Source of the DNA: Paenibacillus sp. Soil787
GTDB lineage: Bacteria; Bacillota; Bacilli; Paenibacillales; NBRC-103111
DNA length: 64,000 nucleotides
NCBI RefSeq assembly: GCF_001429545.1
Contig: NZ_LMSP01000001.1
Span: forward strand, 953,754 to 1,017,753
Reading direction: 5' to 3'
Position numbers and translations under genes: made by a program. Shown piece after piece: positions 1 to 7,954 of the stretch. Under the pieces are notes generated by a model. That model was not told the DNA's origin and ran no database searches. It saw nothing but the letters and a program-made list of their open reading frames with translations. How positions within the stretch are numbered: the stretch's first letter is position 1; each line of letters starts with the position of its first letter.

Positions 1-116
1 ATCGACTTGAGAAAATCGCTGACATCCTGCAGATGGATTTCAAAAAAATGAGTGACGTATTGCGCTTAAAGCTGGCCTTTCTTTTCCGAAACTATTTACA
101 AACTAGCAAGCATTAG
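1..116 (+). CDS. PucR-family transcriptional regulator, C-terminal end (partial)
   Basis: An open frame enters from the left edge (first full codon at 3) and stops at 114-116. The 37 visible residues begin RLEKIADILQMDF and contain LRLKLAFLF. This matches the C-terminal helix-turn-helix tail of PucR/CdaR-type regulators, whose consensus resembles YRLERIEELLGLDL followed by RLALQLALRL. Family members control purine, nitrogen or sugar-acid catabolism, which fits the amidohydrolase immediately downstream. Only the tail is visible, so the effector is unknown; the family call rests on this short stretch. Confidence 0.6.
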   Translation, partial: RLEKIADILQMDFKKMSDVLRLKLAFLFRNYLQTSKH

Positions 117-150
117 CAGCATTGGAAATTAAGATGAAAGGAGCAGTTTC

Positions 151-1314
151 ATGGGACAGTGGTTAAGTAACGTTCAAGTTAACGGCGGCCTGCACGACAT
201 CTATTTGGATCAAGGCGTCATTGCCCAAATCGTACCTCAGGCGAGTGATCGGGAGAGGATGACTTGGGATGCACAAGGGATGCTGATGCTGCCTACTTTT
301 AAAGATTATCATGTGCATTTGGATAAAGCTTTCCCGGATCGAGAGTGGGTTTCACGACGAAAGGTCGATTCATTATTCAAACAGTTTCAAATGGAAAAGG
401 ATCTGCTAGCGCCTATGAAAAGCGGACAGAAGGAGCGTGCACGAGCGATTTTACAGCAAATGTTGGCCTTCGGAACTACACGACTTCGCGTCCACGCCGA
501 CATCGATCCCGAGATTGGACTGACGCACTTGGAGATGGTTCAGGGGTTGAAAGAGGAGTTCAAAGGCACGCTGGACATCGAAATCGTCGCTTTCCCTCAG
601 CAAGGATTAATCCGTTCACAGTCGGTTAGCCTCATCAAGCAAGCACTTCAAGAAGGAGCTTCTATCGTCGGGGGTGTTGACCCCGCAGGCGTTGACCGGG
701 ATATAGAAGCCTGTTTGAGTGCGATATTCGAGCTAAGTGTTGCTCATGACGCAGAGGTCGATATTCACTTGCACGATCCTGGGCATCTGGGATTATTCAC
801 CCTAGAGCGAATTATGGACTACACCGAGCAAAGCGGCAAAAACGGCAAAGTCACTATCAGTCACGCTTATTGCCTAGGCCAAGTGTCAGAAGCTGAATCT
901 TTGGCTATTGCAGAACGGCTAGCCATGTTGGACATTGCTATTGTCACAAGCGTTCCCATTGACTCAGCTATGCCTCGCGTAACGCTGTTAACCTCGCAAG
1001 GTGTGAGAGTCTACTTCGGCTCCGACCATACCGGTTTGGACGCTTGGACACCCTTCGGATTCACCGATCAGCTTGCGAGAGGCCGAAGAATGGCGGACAT
1101 GAACCGCTGGAATGACGATGAACGACTGCGATCCGTTTACCCTTACTTAGGTTCCACAGCAGCTGCTTTCCAGATTGGGGACACTGCAGATTTCATATTG
1201 CTTGATGCGATAAATGCTGAGCATGCGGTAGCTGCCGCCCCTCCGCGTGAGATCGTCAGCGTTCGAGGCGTGCCAGTCGCAGGGAAACAATTGCAGAGCG
1301 CTTGGAAGATTTAA
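151..1314 (+). CDS. Amidohydrolase, cytosine-deaminase-like
   Basis: A 387-residue metal-dependent hydrolase of the amidohydrolase superfamily. The metal-binding signature DYHVHLDK places His54 and His56 after the first strand; later ligand candidates are in DIHLHDPGH, ISHAYCLG and the FGSDHTGLDAW segment, whose Asp is the usual catalytic or metal ligand. The pattern resembles cytosine deaminase and related deaminases acting on ring amidines. The start has a clear AAAGGAG site 7-8 bases upstream. It lies between a PucR-type regulator and an NMT1/THI5-like binding lipoprotein 37 bases downstream, which suggests uptake and hydrolysis of a small nitrogen heterocycle or pyrimidine. The exact substrate cannot be read from the sequence. 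Confidence 0.8.
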   Translation: MGQWLSNVQVNGGLHDIYLDQGVIAQIVPQASDRERMTWDAQGMLMLPTFKDYHVHLDKAFPDREWVSRRKVDSLFKQFQMEKDLLAPMKSGQKERARAILQQMLAFGTTRLRVHADIDPEIGLTHLEMVQGLKEEFKGTLDIEIVAFPQQGLIRSQSVSLIKQALQEGASIVGGVDPAGVDRDIEACLSAIFELSVAHDAEVDIHLHDPGHLGLFTLERIMDYTEQSGKNGKVTISHAYCLGQVSEAESLAIAERLAMLDIAIVTSVPIDSAMPRVTLLTSQGVRVYFGSDHTGLDAWTPFGFTDQLARGRRMADMNRWNDDERLRSVYPYLGSTAAAFQIGDTADFILLDAINAEHAVAAAPPREIVSVRGVPVAGKQLQSAWKI

Positions 1315-1351
1315 AAGGGAACGATAACCGAAAGAGAATGGGGAGATTTCA

Positions 1352-2464
1352 ATGAAATTACTGGGGACAACAAAGGTTAACACGGCCGCCATTGCCATGG
1401 TCATCCTTCTCACAGCTTGCGGAACGAACAATTCAGCAACAAGTACAAATGCTGGTTCAACAGCAACAACAGGAGGAACAGAATCAACGTCAACAGCCAA
1501 ACCAACAGGGACAACAGATGGAACAGCATCAACTTCAACAGCCAAACCAACATCAACAACAGATGGAAATACTCCGACATCTAAGCAACCGGATAAAGTT
1601 ACTCAGGCGATGAGTTGGTTTGCACAACCAGAGATGGGCGGACACTACGCCGCGCAAGTCGCCCATTTTTATGAGAAAGCGGGCCTAGACGTCACCTTGC
1701 AGCAAGGCGGGCCACAAGTATCCAACATTCAGCTAGTCGCATCAGGCAAGGTACAATTCGCCATGGCTAACGCCGACGAAGTCGTACTCGCGCGCAAAGA
1801 AGGCATCCCCGTTAAAGTGATCTACGCGAACTTGCAGACAAATCCGCAAAACCTGATCTACCACAAAGACTCCGGCATTAAGAAAATCGAAGACTTGAAC
1901 GGGCGCAAGGTGTACACAGCTGTAGGCTTCCCCTTCTGGCAATACATCAGCTACAAATATAAACTCGATAAAGTCCAAGTTCAAAATTACACCGGCTCCC
2001 TCGCTGGCTTTAGCGCAGATAAAGACTCCATCACGCAAGGCTTTGCCACCAATGAACCTTACGTCTTGAAAAAACAAGGCGTTGACGTCGCTTGGTTCCT
2101 CAATGCCGACCTTGGCTACAACCCCTACGGCAACGTCGTCATCGCAACCGATGACTTCATCAAAAAGAATCCAGACTTGATCAAAAGATACTTAAAAGCA
2201 ACAACCGAAGGCTGGGACTACTATTATGCTCATGCTGATGAAGTGAATAATGCGCTTAACGGAGTAAACAAGGATTACGACGTGGATCACTTGAAAGACG
2301 CGCAAGACGTTGCAAAAGATTACATTTTTGGCGGAGACGCTAAAGCACATGGGGTTGGCTACATGTCCGAAGATCGTTGGAAAACACTTGTAAGCCAGAT
2401 GAAAGAAGCCGGCATGATTAAGATGACATCCCGGTTAAGGATTTATATACGAATGAGTTTTTGA
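1352..2464 (+). CDS. ABC transporter substrate-binding lipoprotein, NMT1/THI5-like, C-terminal frameshift
   Basis: A signal peptide ends in a lipobox with Cys23 (ILLTACGT). A threonine-rich linker of about 50 residues follows, containing an imperfect repeat of TSTAKPT and TTDG units. The mature domain (MSWFAQPEMGGHYAAQ, then LVASGKVQFAMANADEV) is typical of NMT1/THI5-type binding proteins for pyrimidine precursors, nitrate or sulfonates. The last residues from about 2420 look wrong (MTSRLRIYIRMSF). Shifting by one base at 2420-2422 gives KDDIPVKDLYTNEFLMAK, ending at a TAG at 2473-2475, which fits the family better. One base therefore appears to be missing, by mutation or sequencing error. 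No permease or ATPase follows. Confidence 0.8.
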   Translation: MKLLGTTKVNTAAIAMVILLTACGTNNSATSTNAGSTATTGGTESTSTAKPTGTTDGTASTSTAKPTSTTDGNTPTSKQPDKVTQAMSWFAQPEMGGHYAAQVAHFYEKAGLDVTLQQGGPQVSNIQLVASGKVQFAMANADEVVLARKEGIPVKVIYANLQTNPQNLIYHKDSGIKKIEDLNGRKVYTAVGFPFWQYISYKYKLDKVQVQNYTGSLAGFSADKDSITQGFATNEPYVLKKQGVDVAWFLNADLGYNPYGNVVIATDDFIKKNPDLIKRYLKATTEGWDYYYAHADEVNNALNGVNKDYDVDHLKDAQDVAKDYIFGGDAKAHGVGYMSEDRWKTLVSQMKEAGMIKMTSRLRIYIRMSF

Positions 2465-2560
2465 TGGCGAAGTAGCACGGCGCGGAGAATCGTGATGAAC
2501 CGATCGGAGGAAAGCGACTTCTCAGCGTACTTTTCCTTGCTACATCGCGGGTTTCACCCA

Positions 2561-2652
2561 AGGATAAACGACTCCGTCGTCCTTCAGGGACGAGCACGTT
2601 TGTCAAGGTAGATGCGAAGCAAAAGTATAAAACTTATACTTCTTTATCTACT
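2561..2652 (+). repeat. Terminal direct repeat A-left, two consecutive hairpins
   Basis: Hairpin I spans 2563-2604: the outer arm GATAAACG pairs with CGTTTGTC and a GC-rich top closes on a TTC loop. Hairpin II spans 2608-2651: outer GTAGAT pairs with ATCTAC, and inner AAGTATAA pairs with TTATACTT around AAC. The same architecture is present in the three other copies at 3143, 52848 and 53433. Confidence 0.8.
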
Positions 2653-2919
2653 GAAAAAGCCTGCATAAGTGCAGTCTTTTCAGTCGAATCCGACGATTAG
2701 AGAGGAATCCCTGCAAATATACAGTATTATTGCAGCCTTTCTGCTTATACCTGAGAAGTAGCTGCGAAAAAGTGTATTTTTGCAGGTATTTTATTTACCG
2801 AGCTAAAAAAGAGGTAAAAAGGATGTATAAATGCAGCCATTCTACAAAAGCTGATTTGTGCTTCGTTGAAGTTCGTATCGTACAACGTTTTTGCCTGCTG
2901 CTCCTGTGACAGCAGAAAT

Positions 2920-3162
2920 TCACCCCTTCGTGCAGAGCGACTGCAGCATTCGAACGGCAGTTCGGTGATTGATGCCTAAATGAGTCACTACATCAATAGA
3001 ACGCAGCGGACGAGCGAGTCTGCATAGGCGGACCCAGTCGAGACGAGACGAACGGTTTCCCCTCTCCGATACGCTGCTCGAAGCAGTCTTTATCTTGTCC
3101 CCTAATCGACTTTCATCGTTAGGCGAATTGAAGAAGCTGACAAGGATAAACGACTTCGTCAC
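2920..3162 (-). pseudogene. Small helix-turn-helix reading frame inside element copy A
   Basis: The translated segment DWVRLCRLARPLRSID followed by VVTHLGINHRTAVRML resembles the N-terminal winged helix of YafY/DeoR-type regulators (a 'RL.RLLR..... LGVSRRTV' pattern). The frame stops at 80 residues soon after the recognition helix. In copy B, a two-base length difference lets the frame continue to 91 residues. No effector domain is present. The 5' part overlaps the right terminal repeat. It is probably a relic of a regulator or a very small DNA-binding protein belonging to the element. Confidence 0.4.
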
Positions 3163-3235
3163 CCTTCAGGGACGAAAGCGTTTATCAAGGTAGATGCGAA
3201 GCAAAAGTATAAAAGTTATACTTTCTTTATCTACT
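3143..3235 (+). repeat. Terminal direct repeat A-right, two consecutive hairpins
   Basis: Hairpin I is at 3145-3186: GATAAACG pairs perfectly with CGTTTATC, and TTCG pairs with CGAA closer to the loop. Hairpin II is at 3190-3234: GTAGAT pairs with ATCTAC, and AAGTATAA pairs with TTATACTT. Sequence differences from the left repeat mostly keep the stems paired. Confidence 0.8.
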
Positions 3236-3542
3236 AGAAAATAGGCTCGGTTTTCGAGCCAATTCTTTCTTTGGTGGCCGCAGGCCAACTGATCACTAAT
3301 TACGCCCTCATCTACGCGATCAACACTCCGATCTATGTTCGCGAGCATAGTGAATATAAGCAGCTAATCTAAGTTGACGGGGAACGAGGAGCCTCTATTT
3401 CGGCGAAAATGCAAATATGGGGTTGGTACGCGGAACGTAGTGACGCTACTTTGGTGTTTTCATCATAAATTTAGTGAAATATACATGTAAACTTTTTAAA
3501 CTAATCGTTCGTCTTATTGACATTAAGATATAAGGCGAGGGA
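3236..3542. other. Intergenic stretch after element A
   Basis: A short hairpin GGCTCG-gtttt-CGAGCC lies at 3244-3260. A coding-like stretch without a clear start runs plus-strand to a TAA just before 3370 (it includes the residues NYALIYAINTPIYV and ends EYKQLI). It may be the tail of a lost gene. No other feature is evident before the ribosome binding site of the acyltransferase (AAGGCGAGGG, 3532-3541). Confidence 0.4.
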
Positions 3543-3551
3543 TTGAGGACA

Positions 3552-5438
3552 ATGAAAGACACCTTGGGAACGTTTCATCATAACAACAAGAGAGGACAGC
3601 TGGTTAAGCATAGTTCCGGAATTAAACGTTACATGCCGGGATTAGATGGGCTTAGAGCACTTTCTGTAATGGCAGTAATCGCTTATCATTTCAACCTTAA
3701 ATGGGCTTCTGGAGGGCTCTTGGGGGTCGGGATTTTCTTTGTTCTGTCCGGTTACCTGATCACGGATCAACTCATCACTCAGTGGAAACAAAACAAGAGG
3801 CTCGATCTGAAAGAATTCTTGATAAGACGAGCGCGTCGATTGCTGCCAGCAATGTTCACAATGTTAGCCTTTGTTGTCATATGGTTGATCCTGTTCGACA
3901 AATCCCGATTAATCGCATTGAAAACCGACTTTCTTTCAGCAGCTCTTTATTTCAATAACTGGTGGCTTATTTCCCATGAGGTATCGTATTTCGAAAGTTT
4001 TGGCCCTCCTTCTCCTATCGGACATCTTTGGTCTTTGGCAGTTGAAGAGCAGTTTTACCTTATATGGCCATTAGTTCTCATCATTCTGTTGCGTATTGCA
4101 CCTCAAAGAGGCAAAGTTTTCTTACTCACACTTGTTGGTGCAACTGCTTCTGTACTAGCTATGGCGATGATCTACGTACCGGGAATGGATCCAAGTCGAG
4201 TCTACTACGGCACTGACACCAGAGTATTCGCTCTGCTATTTGGTGCTGCTCTTGCCATCGTCTGGCCAAGTCAGAATATAACTGCAAATATATCTCGTAG
4301 ATCTCGAAATTTCTTGGATTTGACTGGAGGAATTGGATTATTCATCATCATTCTTATGATTTGGCGAACTAATGAATACGGAGACTATCTCTACTATGGC
4401 GGGCTTATGTTTTTCTCTATCACATCTGCGATTGTAGTCGCAGTACTCGCGCATCCGGCAAGCCGCCTTGCAAGGCTCATGGGATGTGGTCCTTTGCGCT
4501 GGATCGGCGTTCGCTCCTATAGTCTTTATATTTGGCATTACCCTGTCATCATGCTAACTAGTCCTACTGTTGAAACCAATCCCTCGGGCATTATTCGTAT
4601 TTTTCTTCAATTAGTGGCTAGTCTTCTCCTTGCCGCATTATCATGGAAATACATCGAGGAGCCTATACGCAATGGTTTATTAGGAAAAATGTGGAGAAAA
4701 ATGAACATGAATCCGAAGCTAATTTATCGTCAACTGTTATTTATTATCACAGTAATCCCACTCCTATTTTTATCTGTATCCTGCAGCAACAAAGTGGATT
4801 CGTCCGTTTCAGTCAAAGCAACTCCAGAAACTGCTGTTCAAAATATGAAAGATCAATCCGACACTTCGTCACATTCTAAAAATGAGGAATCAATAAATAC
4901 ACTAACAGAATTACCTAAAACTCCTAATCCTAAAGATCAGATAATCAATACCCCAATCACCAAGGAAGAGTCCGATAAAGGGGTTACAGCTATTGGCGAT
5001 TCGGTTATCCTTGATGCCGCTCCTTTTCTGAAAAAAAATCTGCCAGGCATCGTGATCGACGGCAAGGTTGGCAGGCAAATGTCACAAGCTCAAGAAGTAG
5101 TCGATCAGCTCAAAGCGAATGGGAAACTTGGCAGTCGGGTTATTATTGAGCTAGGTACCAACGGGCCGTTTAACAGCAAAGAACTACGAAAATTACTTAC
5201 ATCACTCGGTGAAGTTCAGCAAATCGTACTTGTGAATACTCGTGTTCCGAAAAAATGGCAAGACACAGTCAATTCAGTCCTAAAGGAAGTCTCTGCAGAT
5301 TATCAGAATGCTACACTTGTAGACTGGTATTCTTTAAGTCAAGGAAAGGATAATTACTTCAGCGAAGACGGCGTTCATCTAAAACAGGAGGGGGCTAAGT
5401 TCTACGCCGAACTTGTCGCGAAAGCCATTCGGCAGTGA
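3552..5438 (+). CDS. OatA-like membrane O-acyltransferase with C-terminal SGNH domain
   Basis: The N-terminal part is an acyltransferase-3 membrane domain. It starts with the signature PGLDGLRALSVMAVIAYH, which carries the conserved His, followed by GIFFVLSGYLIT and about ten transmembrane segments. After an eleventh helix and a Ser/Thr-rich linker comes an extracytoplasmic SGNH domain. It has AIGDSV with the nucleophilic Ser (residue 487 counted from TTG 3543), IELGTNG, and EDGVHL with the Asp/His pair (609/612). This architecture is that of OatA-type peptidoglycan or wall-polymer O-acetyltransferases. Two starts are possible: TTG at 3543 or ATG at 3552, with ATG preferred. The gene stands alone; a weak stem-loop follows the stop. 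Confidence 0.88.
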   Translation: MKDTLGTFHHNNKRGQLVKHSSGIKRYMPGLDGLRALSVMAVIAYHFNLKWASGGLLGVGIFFVLSGYLITDQLITQWKQNKRLDLKEFLIRRARRLLPAMFTMLAFVVIWLILFDKSRLIALKTDFLSAALYFNNWWLISHEVSYFESFGPPSPIGHLWSLAVEEQFYLIWPLVLIILLRIAPQRGKVFLLTLVGATASVLAMAMIYVPGMDPSRVYYGTDTRVFALLFGAALAIVWPSQNITANISRRSRNFLDLTGGIGLFIIILMIWRTNEYGDYLYYGGLMFFSITSAIVVAVLAHPASRLARLMGCGPLRWIGVRSYSLYIWHYPVIMLTSPTVETNPSGIIRIFLQLVASLLLAALSWKYIEEPIRNGLLGKMWRKMNMNPKLIYRQLLFIITVIPLLFLSVSCSNKVDSSVSVKATPETAVQNMKDQSDTSSHSKNEESINTLTELPKTPNPKDQIINTPITKEESDKGVTAIGDSVILDAAPFLKKNLPGIVIDGKVGRQMSQAQEVVDQLKANGKLGSRVIIELGTNGPFNSKELRKLLTSLGEVQQIVLVNTRVPKKWQDTVNSVLKEVSADYQNATLVDWYSLSQGKDNYFSEDGVHLKQEGAKFYAELVAKAIRQ

Positions 5439-6049
5439 GAGTATTGCAGTATTGCAATAGACTATAAGTGGCAAAGCAAAAAACAGCAAACTCGTATGCT
5501 AGAAGGTCTATTTCTAACGATGTCCTTTTTTAAAAAATACGTGGAATTCCCCTTAACCCTATGTTGAAAAACGTAATCTTGTAACGTTCCCACAAGGTAA
5601 AACAACAGCTCGTATAGCACGCAATGATAAAGAAGAGGGTTACCAGCTTTTTTTAAAACGATCAATTGTACAGCGCGTCCTATCCAAGTGCAATGCACAA
5701 CGAACAAAAATAGGACGCTCCATATTTATTAGTGATCACCACAAGCTCGTAGAAGCGGCAAAAATTCGGAATGAGACCTGAAGACCCCTTCGTCCGGCAG
5801 AAGCCGCGACCAAGGGGTATTGCTGCATGAGAACTGCGGCTTAAAAAACTTATATTAATCGACGGTCTCTCTTGTTCCGCTAATTCAATTTTCAGCTCAT
5901 TTCATCCACTTTAGCGGCATGTCGTTCCGTTGAGATCAACTCTGGCCCCAAAGGACCTCCCCCTAATGGCTGAAGTCCTCATGGATACGTGTTGGTATTC
6001 ACTTCTGAATCGTGCCAAAAACTCAGCAGCAGGCAGAAACATCCGCCTC
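5439..6049. other. Intergenic region with a possible gene remnant
   Basis: A stem-loop TATTGCA-GTAT-TGCAATA follows the acyltransferase stop. From 5557 to 5781 a plus-strand frame stays open for 74 codons without any start codon. Its translation contains TTARIARNDKEEGYQLF and KIGRSIFISDHHKLVEAAK and ends with a TGA at 5779-5781. It looks like the tail of a lost gene but matches no family I recognise. An inverted repeat AAGCCGC/GCGGCTT lies at about 5810-5853. Nothing further is supported. Confidence 0.35.
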
Positions 6050-7933
6050 TTATAAAGGCACCACTTTGCGCCATGTGCGCAAAGCTGTTACATCTTCCGC
6101 GCTTGCGGCCGCGTAAGCTTCGCAAACGAAGCCCGGGACTTCCGTGCCGTCCCGGAGCTCAACCTTCCCGATCCCCAGCGGAGCTGGGATCGCAGCCGCA
6201 AAGCCGCCGAATGCTTCCAGCGGCATCTCCCACACCTCCAGCAGGATGGCTGCGCCGCCCTGCTGCTGCTTCACCAACCCCGGCTTCGCCGGCGTGGATG
6301 GCAGCTTCACCAGGCTGTACTTCGCTGCGGTCTCATCCTCCCGGATGAACCGCGCTCCACAGCCTAGCATTTGCTTCTCCAGCGGGTAGCCGCGCATGTG
6401 TAAGCCGCAGACCGCGACCAGCGTCGTCGGCGCCGCTGCCACGGCAACCTCATCCGCCGCCGAGCCTGCAGCACGCGGCGCGCTCGCCCCAGCAGCCGAT
6501 TCCAGTTCGGCGTCCACAGCACCCGCCACGAACTGCTCGGCTGCGCCGCAGATCAAGCTCTCTTCTTCAGCGAGCGCGAAGAACGTGATGCCAAAAGGTG
6601 TCTGCGGCGCCGCATCACCCGCAGGCACAGCAACACCGCACAAATCAAGCAGATTGCAATGATTCGTGTAGCGCCCCATATCCCGATTCGTGGCTATAGG
6701 GTCGGCCAGCACTTGCTCGCGCGTCCACGTCCCCCCGCAGGTAGGCATGACAAGCACGGCACCCTTCAGCAGTTTGCGAGCTTCCAGCTTGAACTGCTGC
6801 AGCTTATGCATCGCGTGGAATACGGATGCAGCATCGTACTCCGCAGCGGAGCCTGAACGGAGGATCTTTTCCGTGACGGGGTACGCGATGCCCGGATTCG
6901 CATCGATAAAGCTGCCCAAGGCCGCCCATCTTTCGGCCACCCATGGACCCTCATATAGAATTGCCGCCGCTTCGGCGAACAATGTAGCATCGATATATTC
7001 AACCGGGATGTTCAAATTAACACTTAATCCCTTCAATTTCTCAACAGCAGCGTCCCACGCAGCGCGGTACTCCGAAGCATAAGGACCATAAAAACCTAAT
7101 TCACCTTCAGGCAGAAAAACTTTGGCCGGAAGCTTAGCCGCTTCCCTAGTCACGCTGCGCGACCAAGGGTCATCTGCGTGAAGCCCGCGCACTACGCCGT
7201 CTACGGCGAGCGCGTCATCCAAGCTGTGCGCGAAGACTGTGATACAGTCTAAACTCGCACAGGCAGGTACTACACCTTTGGTTGGCCAGGCGCCGAGACT
7301 CGGCTTATAACCAACCAATCGGTTGAGCGCAGCAGGCACGCGGCCCGAGCCTGCTGTATCTGTGCCAAGCGAGAACGCCGCTTGCCCACGAGCTACCGAG
7401 ACGGCCGAGCCTGAGCTCGAGCCGCCGCTGATCAGTTCCGGGCGAAGCGCGTTATGCGCGTCGCCATAGGGACTTCTCGCGCCGACAAGCCCTGTCGCGA
7501 ACTGGTCCAAGTTCGTCTTGCCGACCGGAATCGCCCCTGCGGCAATCAATCTTTCCACTACGCCTGCATGCTCCGCTGGTGTATATGCATACTCCGCGCA
7601 GCCAGCCGTCGTCGGTACCCCAGCCAGATCAATGTTATCCTTGATCGCAAATGGAATCCCCCATAACGGCGCATCAGCCATAGAAACTGATTTTAATCTT
7701 TCCAGGTAAGGCTGAATGACATCCATCATCGGCGGTGTAATCCAAATATTCATAGTCTCATCGTTCGATGCGCGCTGCACAATAGCCGCTATCACTTCAT
7801 GCGGAGTTAATTCTTGTTTCTCGTACTTATCCCGCAGCCATGAGATACTTAATTCCTTAGCTATATTAATGCCGTTAATCTTCTCAATGTCCTCATTCTT
7901 TTCGATCTTTTCCACCTCATTAGCCTCAGTCAT
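6050..7933 (-). CDS. atzF: Allophanate hydrolase
   Basis: A 627-residue amidase-signature enzyme that hydrolyses allophanate to ammonia and CO2. Lys98 in FAIKDNIDLAG, the serine-rich GGSSSGSAVSV (residues 170-180) and Ser196 in GTDTAGSGRVPA form the Ser-cisSer-Lys triad. The region after about residue 500, starting near VCGLHMRGYPLEKQML, is the small C-terminal domain found in AtzF/DUR1,2 enzymes. It follows the carboxylase gene by 21 bases in the same operon and is the last step of the guanidine pathway. The segment encoding the 460-500 linker is alanine-rich and very GC-rich, which creates many long false frames on the plus strand. Confidence 0.93.
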   Translation of the reverse strand: MTEANEVEKIEKNEDIEKINGINIAKELSISWLRDKYEKQELTPHEVIAAIVQRASNDETMNIWITPPMMDVIQPYLERLKSVSMADAPLWGIPFAIKDNIDLAGVPTTAGCAEYAYTPAEHAGVVERLIAAGAIPVGKTNLDQFATGLVGARSPYGDAHNALRPELISGGSSSGSAVSVARGQAAFSLGTDTAGSGRVPAALNRLVGYKPSLGAWPTKGVVPACASLDCITVFAHSLDDALAVDGVVRGLHADDPWSRSVTREAAKLPAKVFLPEGELGFYGPYASEYRAAWDAAVEKLKGLSVNLNIPVEYIDATLFAEAAAILYEGPWVAERWAALGSFIDANPGIAYPVTEKILRSGSAAEYDAASVFHAMHKLQQFKLEARKLLKGAVLVMPTCGGTWTREQVLADPIATNRDMGRYTNHCNLLDLCGVAVPAGDAAPQTPFGITFFALAEEESLICGAAEQFVAGAVDAELESAAGASAPRAAGSAADEVAVAAAPTTLVAVCGLHMRGYPLEKQMLGCGARFIREDETAAKYSLVKLPSTPAKPGLVKQQQGGAAILLEVWEMPLEAFGGFAAAIPAPLGIGKVELRDGTEVPGFVCEAYAAASAEDVTALRTWRKVVPL

Positions 7934-7954
7934 TGATAAGACACCTCTCTCTCC

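Larger units (their letters stand above)
2561..3235. repeat. Dispersed element copy A, bounded by twin-hairpin direct repeats
   Basis: This 675-bp block recurs at 52848-53523 in the same orientation, with similarity along its whole length at roughly nine of ten positions by eye. Each copy is bounded at both ends by a direct repeat of about 92 bp. The interior carries an inverted repeat (imperfect here, perfect in copy B), A/T-rich spacers rich in TGCA motifs, and a minus-strand helix-turn-helix reading frame. No transposase or target-site duplication is visible. It could be a decayed mobile element, a dispersed regulatory RNA unit or a recombination cassette. Confidence 0.8.

Noticed and set aside
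1147-1545. Minus-strand valine/proline-rich frame
   Set aside because: It is the antisense of the Thr-rich repeat and lipoprotein start.
2561-3235. Element A as a known insertion sequence with inverted terminal repeats
   Set aside because: The terminal repeats are direct, not inverted, no transposase frame exists and no target-site duplication is visible.
6144-7082. Several long plus-strand frames opposite the allophanate hydrolase
   Set aside because: They are alanine/serine/arginine-rich shadows of a GC-rich coding region with no ribosome binding sites or homology.
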